From the NCBI GenBank assembly GCA_945889575.1, contig CAMDBY010000021.1, positions 1 through 14,347 on the forward strand: 14,347 bases of DNA, read 5' to 3'. The stretch comes from Bifidobacterium breve. Lineage in GTDB: Bacteria > Actinomycetota > Acidimicrobiia > Acidimicrobiales > Ilumatobacteraceae. How positions within the stretch are numbered: position 1 is the stretch's first letter; each line of letters opens with the position of its first letter. Both the position numbers and the translations under genes were made by a program. Below the pieces are notes generated by a model. The model did no database searches and was not told the origin of the DNA. It worked only from the letters and a program-made list of their open reading frames with translations. This document shows, in pieces, positions 7,816 to 13,963 of this stretch.

Positions 7816-8934
7816 TTAGCGACGAGACTTCTTTCGAGGGCGCGGTGGATGGCTCAAAAGAGCTTCAACAGCCACGGGGGCCGGAATAATGCCTTGGCTC
7901 GCATCTGTTGCAGCCCTGGCGGCTGCCCGCCTACCAACGGGAGTACCGGTATGCATTAGGTGAGCCATGTCGATTCCGAGAGATAAATGGCCCCTCATCG
8001 GACGGTACTGGTCAGATCTTTCCTTCAAAAGGCCAAGCAGTGGGGTCGCAATATAGATCGAAGAATATGCACCAGTCGCGAGACCGACAAGAAGCGCCAA
8101 TGCAAATTCGCGTAGGGCAACCGCGCCAAATACACCCGAGCCAAGCACCAGCAAACTGAGCACAGGAAGCAGTGCAGCAATAGAGGTATTCAATGAACGC
8201 ATAAGCACTTGGTTCATAGACACATTGACAATGTCTCCATACGACACTTTCGACCCACTGAAACGCTCGTTATTATCATGCACTTTGTCGAACACAACGA
8301 TCGTGTCATACAACGAGAATCCGAGAATTGTAAGGAATGCCACGACTGTTGCCGGAGTTACTTCAAGTTTAAAAACCGAATACACACCGACGCTAATTCC
8401 GACGTCATGGACCATTGCACTAATTGCAGACAAAGCCATTCGCCATTCGAATCGCCAAGCAATAAAGAGCGAGACGATAACGAAGAAAATCAACAGCGCA
8501 TTGATGGCCTTTATGGTGATGTTGCGTCCCCATGTTGAGCTAACGGTGGAAACACTGACGTCATTGACCGTAGCGTTGGCTGCCTTGGCGAGCGCTTCTT
8601 GAATTGTGGTGCGCATTTCGACCGGTAGGTCCCCCAATTGAATACGAACACGTTTTGTTGTGCCTGATGTCAAAGTTTGAATTTTTGCGTTATCGGTTTT
8701 GATCTTGTTTGTAGCCAGAATTTCTTTGGCTTTTACTTCTGTCATGGAGCCAGCTACAGGCACTTCAAAAGCAACGCCACCCTTGAAGTCGATACCAAGA
8801 TTCAAACCCTGTGTAAATAAAGAACCAACAGTGACAACAAGCAACAGTGCAGATGCGATAAAGCCAACATTGCGTCGACCATAAAAGTTGATTGTTGTTT
8901 CACCACGGAATAAACGCGACATTCCACCAGCCAT
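7816..8934 (-). CDS. secF: Sec translocase accessory membrane protein SecF
   Basis: SecF partners SecD and YajC at SecYEG and uses the proton gradient to help pull exported proteins out of the channel. The 372 residues show the family plan. TM1 (about 24-41) is followed by LNLGIDFKGG (44-53), the hallmark after the first helix. The extracytoplasmic P1 domain spans about 55-137. Five more hydrophobic segments follow (about 142-160, 167-187, 191-209, 250-270 and 274-300). DVGISVGVYSVF (177-188) and LYDTIVVFDKVHDN (208-221) are typical motifs. The C-terminal tail after about 305 is basic and ends PRPRKKSRR, so it is probably cytoplasmic. The ATG at 8934 shares one base with the secD stop (TAATG), and a GAGG ten bases upstream lies inside the end of secD. 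Translation is very likely coupled to secD. Confidence 0.97.
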   Translation of the reverse strand: MAGGMSRLFRGETTINFYGRRNVGFIASALLLVVTVGSLFTQGLNLGIDFKGGVAFEVPVAGSMTEVKAKEILATNKIKTDNAKIQTLTSGTTKRVRIQLGDLPVEMRTTIQEALAKAANATVNDVSVSTVSSTWGRNITIKAINALLIFFVIVSLFIAWRFEWRMALSAISAMVHDVGISVGVYSVFKLEVTPATVVAFLTILGFSLYDTIVVFDKVHDNNERFSGSKVSYGDIVNVSMNQVLMRSLNTSIAALLPVLSLLVLGSGVFGAVALREFALALLVGLATGAYSSIYIATPLLGLLKERSDQYRPMRGHLSLGIDMAHLMHTGTPVGRRAAARAATDASQGIIPAPVAVEALLSHPPRPRKKSRR

Positions 8935-8936
8935 TA
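8932..8936 (-). other. TAATG stop/start overlap joining secD and secF
   Basis: The secD stop TAA and the secF start ATG share one A. A GAGG sequence about ten bases before the ATG, within the last secD codons, can serve as the ribosome site. This favours equal production of the two partner subunits. Confidence 0.8.
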
Positions 8937-10457
8937 CGCAACCGCCTCTGAAATTTTGGACTTGGCGACACCAAGCACTCGTCCTCTATTGAACAATTTT
9001 GTTCTGGCTAACAGAAGTACTGCAGGACGAGTAAAGAAGTACGACACGATCATGTCAGCCATGGTTGAGAGACCCAGGAAAAATGCAAAGCCACGGACGG
9101 ACCCGACAGTGAGCTGCCACAGCACCACAGCACCAATAAGTGACACGGTGTCAGCTGCCAAGATGGTGCGCCACGCACGTTCAAAACCGCGAGCCGCAGA
9201 GTTACGCAAGGTACGTCCCTGCTGTACGTCGTCTTTTAGTTTTTCAAAGAACACAACATAGGAGTCCACTGTGACGCCGATGGACACAATGATTCCGGCA
9301 GCACCCGACAAAGTCAGAGCTAATCCATTTGTCTTTGACAGCCACGAGATGACACTCCACAGCAACAACCCGGACACAGTAAGTCCGCCCACAACAACGA
9401 TGGCAAGAAGGCGGTAATAAAACAACAAAAAGAGGAGTACCAGCAAAACTCCAATGAGTCCTGATAACACTGCCGCACGCAAAGAGTCTTCACCGAGAGA
9501 TGCGGAAACTGTCTGAACAGTTGGAGTATCAAACTTCACGGGGACAGCACCGAATTGCAACACACGGGCTAAGTCTTGTGCTTCGGTTTCAGAAAATGAT
9601 CCACTGATCTGGACGCTGCCGTTATCAAATGTTGGCGTTTGCACTGTTGGGGCAGAAATCACTTCACCATCAAGAATAATTGCAATTGCTTTGGTGGGGC
9701 AATCTGCACCACCCGCAAAGCACTTTGTTGCCAGTGCGTTCCATAAATCAGCTCCGGCGGCACCGCTTCGGAGTTTTGCTACTACTACCCAACCGCCAGC
9801 ATCAACTTGCGCAGATGAATCATTCGAAAATACTTCTCCGGTTGCCTCCGCAGGACCAAGAAGATACAAGAGCCCATCTTTGCGGCCAGGAAGAACTGTT
9901 TGACCATCCGGTAATCCAGTTGTTGGGTCAACAGCCTCGGTCGCTGCAGGGATAGTTGTTGTCGTTACTGCTGCAGTTCGCGAACTTCCGACTCCGCCTG
10001 CTGGTGGCGGCAAAGTTGTAGATGCTGGTTTCAGAGTTGTTGTAGTTGCACCCTTCACTGTTGTTGTGGGGCCACCAATCACTGTTGTCGTAGAGGTGCT
10101 ATCAGGGTTCTCCACAACCTTCAATACAGGACGCATCTCAACTGAGCCTGTACGGCCAATAGTGTCGAGAGCCTGTTGTTGATCTTTCACACCAGGCAAG
10201 TTCACAACCACAGTATTTCCTTGGCGGATAATTTCTGGCTCAGCAACTCCGATTGAGTCAACACGCTGACGAATGATGTCTACTGCTACTGATAGAGCTG
10301 CTGGATCAACTTCCCCAACAGGAGTCATCGTGACAGAGGCGCCACCTTGAAGGTCAAGCCCGAGAGCTGGTTGGTTTCCAGCAATAAGGTTTGCAGTGAA
10401 CGTTCCGCTGGCAAGCAGAACTATCGCAACAAGAGAAATAACTAAGCGACGAGTCAT
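8934..10457 (-). CDS. secD: Sec translocase accessory membrane protein SecD
   Basis: SecD works with SecF in proton-driven late steps of protein export. The 507-residue protein has an N-terminal membrane segment (about 5-26) and then the hallmark LGLDLQGGA (32-40). The extracytoplasmic P1 domain (about 45-320) contains GSVEMRPVL (104-112), AIAIILDGEVISAP (257-270) and DLARVLQFGAVPV (295-307). Five hydrophobic segments follow (about 327-347, 350-372, 381-403, 433-452 and 457-485). VTVDSYVVFFEKLKDD (395-410) is the actinobacterial form of TM4, and Asp398 matches the aspartate needed for proton use in E. coli (Asp519). Residues 118-180 are an unusual Thr/Pro/Ala-rich insert with runs such as TSTTT and VTTTT. 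Cys246 and Cys253 lie in the exported domain. The ATG at 10457 follows the yajC stop by three bases, and an AAAG just upstream is a weak ribosome site. Confidence 0.97.
   Translation of the reverse strand: MTRRLVISLVAIVLLASGTFTANLIAGNQPALGLDLQGGASVTMTPVGEVDPAALSVAVDIIRQRVDSIGVAEPEIIRQGNTVVVNLPGVKDQQQALDTIGRTGSVEMRPVLKVVENPDSTSTTTVIGGPTTTVKGATTTTLKPASTTLPPPAGGVGSSRTAAVTTTTIPAATEAVDPTTGLPDGQTVLPGRKDGLLYLLGPAEATGEVFSNDSSAQVDAGGWVVVAKLRSGAAGADLWNALATKCFAGGADCPTKAIAIILDGEVISAPTVQTPTFDNGSVQISGSFSETEAQDLARVLQFGAVPVKFDTPTVQTVSASLGEDSLRAAVLSGLIGVLLVLLFLLFYYRLLAIVVVGGLTVSGLLLWSVISWLSKTNGLALTLSGAAGIIVSIGVTVDSYVVFFEKLKDDVQQGRTLRNSAARGFERAWRTILAADTVSLIGAVVLWQLTVGSVRGFAFFLGLSTMADMIVSYFFTRPAVLLLARTKLFNRGRVLGVAKSKISEAVA
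9912..10106 (-). other. Threonine-rich low-complexity insert in the SecD P1 domain
   Basis: About 65 codons (SecD residues 118-182) encode mostly Thr, Pro, Ala, Val and Gly with repeated TTT/TTTT runs. The DNA shows irregular GTTGT/TGTTG patterns but no exact tandem repeat. It separates the GSVEMRPVL part of P1 from the later LDGEVISAP part and should be an exposed, flexible linker outside the membrane. Confidence 0.8.
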
Positions 10458-10460
10458 GCT

Positions 10461-10805
10461 TTATTTCGTATCGTCCGTAGCAGCCTCTGCCGCAGGCGCC
10501 TTACGCGCAACAGAACCACGTGACACACGAATCTCAATCCGCTCGGATGCATGACCGTCTGCAACATCGACCCACAGCACGTCGCCCTCGATTGCCGTAA
10601 CGAAGCCGTAGATGCCCGAATTCAAAATGATCTCGTCATCGATTGCAATTGAACTCTGGAGCTGTTGACCCTCTTTTAAGCGGCGGCGCTGAGGGCGAAG
10701 CAACAGGAAGTACATAGCTGCGAAAATCGCGCCAAAAAATACCAAGGTAAACAATGGATTGCCATTGCTATTTGAATGTTCAGAAGAAAGCAGGATTTGA
10801 ATCAC
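10461..10805 (-). CDS. yajC: Preprotein translocase subunit YajC
   Basis: YajC is a small membrane protein that joins SecD and SecF in the holotranslocon. Its 114 residues are normal for the family. It has a short outside N-terminus, one membrane helix (about 18-35) and the hallmark MYFLLLRPQRRRLKEGQQLQ (31-50), with the basic cluster placing what follows in the cytoplasm. The YajC fold then contains ILNSGIYGFVTAIEGDVLWVD (60-80), a G-x-x-G-x-V-type stretch, and ends in an Ala-rich charged tail. The start is GTG at 10805. AGGA nine bases upstream is a fair Shine-Dalgarno; the overlapping TAGGAT could instead be a promoter -10 for a leaderless message. It lies 45 bases after tgt, the widest gap in the window, and three bases before secD, so yajC may begin its own transcript of the Sec genes. 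Confidence 0.95.
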   Translation of the reverse strand: MIQILLSSEHSNSNGNPLFTLVFFGAIFAAMYFLLLRPQRRRLKEGQQLQSSIAIDDEIILNSGIYGFVTAIEGDVLWVDVADGHASERIEIRVSRGSVARKAPAAEAATDDTK

Positions 10806-10813
10806 GGCTGGTA

Positions 10814-10819
10814 ATCCTA
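10814..10819 (-). promoter_or_regulatory. Overlapping Shine-Dalgarno (AGGA) and possible -10 box (TAGGAT) before yajC
   Basis: The hexamer TAGGAT ends eight bases before the GTG start of yajC. Read as AGGA (10815-10818) it is a ribosome site at nine bases. Read as TANNNT it resembles an actinobacterial -10 element placed so that transcription would begin at or next to the start codon. No convincing -35 box is visible at the usual distance. Either reading is an inference. Confidence 0.4.
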
Positions 10820-10833
10820 GCGACCAGAGACCG

Positions 10834-10846
10834 AATCAGCCTGATT
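10834..10846. repeat. 13-base perfect inverted repeat between tgt and yajC
   Basis: Six-base arms (AATCAG/CTGATT) flank one central base, in the gap just after the tgt stop and 28 bases before yajC. The near-zero loop fits a dimeric DNA-binding site better than a hairpin, although a 5-bp stem with a 3-base loop is possible. No T tract follows, so it is not a standard terminator. Confidence 0.4.
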
Positions 10847-10850
10847 TGCC

Positions 10851-11948
10851 CTATGCCCAAACATCCAAAACGCGACGCTTGAGGTCAGAAAAGGTGCCCT
10901 TTTGTATCGCTTCTCGCATGTCATTCATTAACGAGATGGTCCACGCCAGGTTATGGACAGACACCAAACGCGACCCAGAGGGCTCCCCTGTCTGGGCCAG
11001 ATGGCGCAGGTAGCCACGTGAATGTGAAGCACAGACCCAACACGGACACTGAGAGTCGAGTGGTTCATCAGAATCTAGAAACTGAGCGTTCTTGATGTTC
11101 ACTCTGCCCTGGGAAGTCAGTGCAGTTCCGTGGCGGCCTAGGCGGGTTTGCAATACACAATCGAATTGATCAACTCCGAGACCTACTGCCTCGACAAGCG
11201 ACGCCGGATCCCCAACACCCATGAGATATCGCGAGCGGTCTTCGGGAAGTTCATCAATACATGCGGCAATGGACTCCACCATCTCGGCGCGGCTTTCCCC
11301 TACCGACAAGCCACCGATACCAAACCCATCGAATCCGACATCCACCGTGCGTCGTGCGCTTTCTGCTCGCATCGCAGCATTGGTTCCACCTTGAACGATG
11401 CCAAACAAAGATTGATCAGACCGAGTGTGTGCTGCCCTTGCTCGCAAGGCCCATGCATGTGTTCGTTCAAGAGCTAGGCGCACAACATCAGGTTCAGCAG
11501 GTAACGACGTGCATACATCGAGAACCATCTGAATGTCTGCGCCAATCTTTTCTTGAGTCTGCACCGCAATCTCAGGCGTGAAGCGATGGTACGAACCGTC
11601 GTAGGTTGACTTGAATGTCACTCCATCGTCATCAACTTTTGGGTCGAGGGAAAACACTTGGAACCCGCCTGAGTCCGTAAGCGTGAGACCATCCCAACCA
11701 CTAAAGGAACCAAGGCCACCAAATTTCTCCACGACATCAGCCCCTGGTCGCAACATCAAGTGATACGTGTTACCAAGAACAATGCGAGCACCGATATCTG
11801 CATAGTCACGCGCGCTGAGATACTTCACAGCCCCGCGGGTACCAACAGGCATGAAGCATGGGGTCTCATATGTTCCGCGATGAGTAGTTGCTGTTGACGA
11901 ACGCGCAGCACCGTCTCGTGAATCAATATCAAGTTGTACGGGTAACAT
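10851..11948 (-). CDS. tgt: tRNA-guanine transglycosylase (queuosine pathway)
   Basis: Bacterial TGT swaps guanine 34 in tRNAs with GUN anticodons (Asp, Asn, His, Tyr) for preQ1. The 365-residue protein has the TIM-barrel landmarks TPCFMPVGTRGAVK (29-42), LGNTYHLMLRPG (58-69), LTDSGGFQVFSL (90-101; Asp92 is the expected catalytic acid), LDVCTSLPAEPD (143-154; Asp144), FGIVQGG (182-188) and IGGLSVGES (211-219). The nucleophile region is FDCVLQTRLGRHG (262-274) with Asp263. Gln267 replaces the proline usual in FDCV-(L/M)-PTR. Zinc ligands are Cys301, Cys303, Cys306 and His332. The ATG at 11948 is preceded at eight bases by AAAGG, which overlaps the queA stop codon. Acting directly before QueA in the pathway, the enzyme implies that preQ1 is made elsewhere in the genome or taken up. 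The Q substitution leaves the catalytic and zinc residues intact, so I expect activity. Confidence 0.97.
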   Translation of the reverse strand: MLPVQLDIDSRDGAARSSTATTHRGTYETPCFMPVGTRGAVKYLSARDYADIGARIVLGNTYHLMLRPGADVVEKFGGLGSFSGWDGLTLTDSGGFQVFSLDPKVDDDGVTFKSTYDGSYHRFTPEIAVQTQEKIGADIQMVLDVCTSLPAEPDVVRLALERTHAWALRARAAHTRSDQSLFGIVQGGTNAAMRAESARRTVDVGFDGFGIGGLSVGESRAEMVESIAACIDELPEDRSRYLMGVGDPASLVEAVGLGVDQFDCVLQTRLGRHGTALTSQGRVNIKNAQFLDSDEPLDSQCPCWVCASHSRGYLRHLAQTGEPSGSRLVSVHNLAWTISLMNDMREAIQKGTFSDLKRRVLDVWA

Positions 11949-11956
11949 GTAATTAG

Positions 11957-11961
11957 CCTTT
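11957..11961 (-). promoter_or_regulatory. Ribosome binding site of tgt overlapping the queA stop codon
   Basis: AAAGG lies eight bases before the tgt ATG, and its first two bases are also the last two of the queA TAA stop. A ribosome finishing queA would sit on the tgt site, which suggests coupled translation of the two queuosine genes. Confidence 0.65.
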
Positions 11962-12961
11962 ACGAACGTGCCAAGAGCATTGCATCGCCGAATGACAGAA
12001 ACCTGTATTGCTGAGAAATAGCTTCAGCATAAATGTCACGCCATCTTGGACCAATGAATGACTCAATCATTAACAACAGTGACGTTTTTGGTAAATGAAA
12101 ATTCGTCAGCATCATGTCAACAACTTGCCACTGAAAACCAGGCGTGATGAACAACGACGTACGACCCGACAACTGACCTGACGCAGCAACTGATTCCAGT
12201 GCGCGCGTGGCTGTAGTACCTATGGCAATTACTCGCTTAGCTTCGCGACATGCTTCCATGACTCTCTGGTCAACTGAGTAAAACTCAGAGTGAATGAGAT
12301 GGTCAAGCGGGTTATCGGCAGAGATTGGCTTGAATGTGTCAAGACCCACTACCAACTCCACTGTCTCGACCGTGACGCCTTTTGCAACAATCTTTGCCAT
12401 CAGTTCAGATGTGAAATGCAGGCCTGCCGTAGGCGCAGCAGCACTTGCCGTTCGTTTCGCATAGATCGTTTGATACCGCTCGAGATCAGTTAGGGAATTG
12501 CGGATATACGGAGGTATAGGCATTGACCCGATGCGTTGCAAAAGTTCCATGGGGTTCTCATCAAGAATCTCAACCACGAATGTGTCACCGGCTTCAGTAC
12601 GGGGTCCAACACGCACGACGCGCTTTCCAAAGTATTCAAGAACCTCGTCTGGTTTGAGTTTGCTCGCCGGTTTTACCAATGCTTCCCATAAACGAAAGTC
12701 CGACGAGCGTTGCTCTAACAGCAACACTTCTGCTGCCCCACCGGTTTTGCGGTGAAGAGACAGCCGTGCTGGTAACACTCGTGTGTCATTAACGACCATT
12801 ACATCGCCACGCTCAAGCATGTCGACAAAGTCAGTCATGTATTTATGTTCAACATGATCGGGGCTAGTAGCCACCAAGAGTCGCGCAGAGTCTCGCGGTT
12901 CTACAGGGTGTTGAGCGATGAGCTTTTCAGGAAGCTCATAGTCAATGTCAGAAAGATGCAC
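11960..12961 (-). CDS. queA: S-adenosylmethionine:tRNA ribosyltransferase-isomerase (queuosine pathway)
   Basis: QueA moves the ribose part of S-adenosylmethionine onto preQ1 in tRNA, giving epoxyqueuosine. The 333 residues are close to the family norm. Landmarks are YELPEKLIAQHPVEPRDSAR (8-27), VVNDTRVLPARL (57-68), GGAAEVLLLE (74-83), WEALVKPASKLKPDE (92-106), MPIPPYI (147-153), YQTIYAKRTASAAAPTAGLH (163-182), LVVGLDTFKP (203-212), IAIGTTATRALES (246-258) and LTNFHLPKTSLLLMI (285-299). The TASAAAPTAG segment replaces the common GSVAAPTAG. The start is GTG at 12961, nine bases after the ruvB stop, and matches the family N-terminus exactly. No strong Shine-Dalgarno is seen. tgt follows 11 bases downstream. 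A separate epoxyqueuosine reductase (QueG or QueH), not in this window, would be needed to finish queuosine. Confidence 0.97.
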   Translation of the reverse strand: MHLSDIDYELPEKLIAQHPVEPRDSARLLVATSPDHVEHKYMTDFVDMLERGDVMVVNDTRVLPARLSLHRKTGGAAEVLLLEQRSSDFRLWEALVKPASKLKPDEVLEYFGKRVVRVGPRTEAGDTFVVEILDENPMELLQRIGSMPIPPYIRNSLTDLERYQTIYAKRTASAAAPTAGLHFTSELMAKIVAKGVTVETVELVVGLDTFKPISADNPLDHLIHSEFYSVDQRVMEACREAKRVIAIGTTATRALESVAASGQLSGRTSLFITPGFQWQVVDMMLTNFHLPKTSLLLMIESFIGPRWRDIYAEAISQQYRFLSFGDAMLLARS

Positions 12962-12970
12962 GCACCGAGG

Positions 12971-13963
12971 CTACGGGTTTGCAAGGTGTGAACGGGCAGC
13001 ATCCATGGCTACTCGGCCACGAGGGGTGCGAGCAATAAGCCCCTGCTGAATGAGAAATGGCTCATACACGTCCTCAACGGTTTCAGGTTGCTCACCAACA
13101 GCTATAGCAAGTGTGGTGAGCCCCACAGGCCCGCCATCAAATTGTTCGCACAAGCTTCGCAAGATTGCTCGGTCTACTTTGTCAAGTCCGAGCTCGTCTA
13201 CTCCGAAAACACGAAGTGCCTCGAGGGCAGTTGCGGCGTTGATTGTGCCATCTCCGCGAACTTCAGCAAAGTCGCGCACGCGACGCAACAATCTGTTTGC
13301 AATACGAGGAGTACCTCTACTGCGGCGCGCAATATGCAAAGACGCATCGTCTGTGAGTGGAACATCGAGAATTCGCGACGTGCGCTGAACAATTGCGTCA
13401 AGTTCGACAGCATCGTAATAATCAAGACGCGCAACAAGTCCGAATCGGTCGCGCAACGGGCCAGTGATCATGCCTGTTCGTGTTGTCGCTCCGATCAGGG
13501 TGAACCTGGGCAATGTGAGTCTGATAGATGATGCTGCTGGCCCCTTACCGACAACGATGTCGATCTGAAAGTCTTCCATGGCGGGATACAAGATTTCCTC
13601 AACGGGCCGCGAAAGACGATGAATTTCATCGATGAACAACACATCACCTTCGCCGAGTTTGGTGAGAATTGCTGCAAGATCTCCGGCTCGCTCTAACGCG
13701 GGACCACTAGTGATGTGAAGCGCGACTCCCATTTCGGCCGCAACGATGCACGCCATTGTGGTTTTGCCGAGACCTGGAGGCCCAGCCAACAAAATATGGT
13801 CTGCGGCTTGACCTCGCTGTTTGGCAGCTCCGAGCACGATGTCGAGATGCTCCTTCAGTTCACGTTGTCCGACGAAATCATCAAGCAAGCGGGGACGTAA
13901 ACCAACTTCGTCTGCTACTTCGCGATCAGACGCGAGAATCGGTTCAAGAAATTCATCCCGCAC
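12971..13963 (-). CDS. ruvB: Holliday junction branch-migration ATPase RuvB
   Basis: RuvB is the hexameric AAA+ motor that, guided by RuvA, drives branch migration of Holliday junctions. The 330 residues are a normal length. Landmarks are LRPRLLDDFVGQ (22-33), Walker A GPPGLGKTT (61-69), Walker B VLFIDEIHRL (108-117), EEILYPAMEDFQIDIVVGKG (122-141), sensor 1 GATTRTG (158-164), the arginine finger in LRDRFG (170-175), sensor 2 region RRSRGTPRIANRLLRRVRDF (213-232) and a C-terminal winged helix ending EPFLIQQGLIARTPRGR (301-317). The start is GTG at 13963, with a strong AGGAG six bases upstream. It overlaps the 3' end of ruvA by 11 bases in another frame. Both the overlap and the site support coupled RuvA/RuvB synthesis. 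Confidence 0.98.
   Translation of the reverse strand: MRDEFLEPILASDREVADEVGLRPRLLDDFVGQRELKEHLDIVLGAAKQRGQAADHILLAGPPGLGKTTMACIVAAEMGVALHITSGPALERAGDLAAILTKLGEGDVLFIDEIHRLSRPVEEILYPAMEDFQIDIVVGKGPAASSIRLTLPRFTLIGATTRTGMITGPLRDRFGLVARLDYYDAVELDAIVQRTSRILDVPLTDDASLHIARRSRGTPRIANRLLRRVRDFAEVRGDGTINAATALEALRVFGVDELGLDKVDRAILRSLCEQFDGGPVGLTTLAIAVGEQPETVEDVYEPFLIQQGLIARTPRGRVAMDAARSHLANP

Noticed and set aside
8209..8602. Pair of overlapping plus-strand frames of 109 and 125 residues
   Set aside because: Both are antisense to secF and overlap each other in different frames, as expected of shadows.
9912..10106. Tandem DNA repeat or mobile insert
   Set aside because: The GTTGT-like pattern comes from repeated Thr and Val codons. 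No exact repeat unit, flanking duplication or end inverted repeat is present.
10806..10850. Intrinsic terminator after tgt
   Set aside because: The inverted repeat has almost no loop and is not followed by a T tract on the transcribed strand.
13953..13963. Possible programmed frameshift or RuvA-RuvB fusion
   Set aside because: The 11-base overlap has a strong AGGAG six bases before the ruvB GTG, and both proteins end and begin normally, so this is ordinary overlapping coupling.
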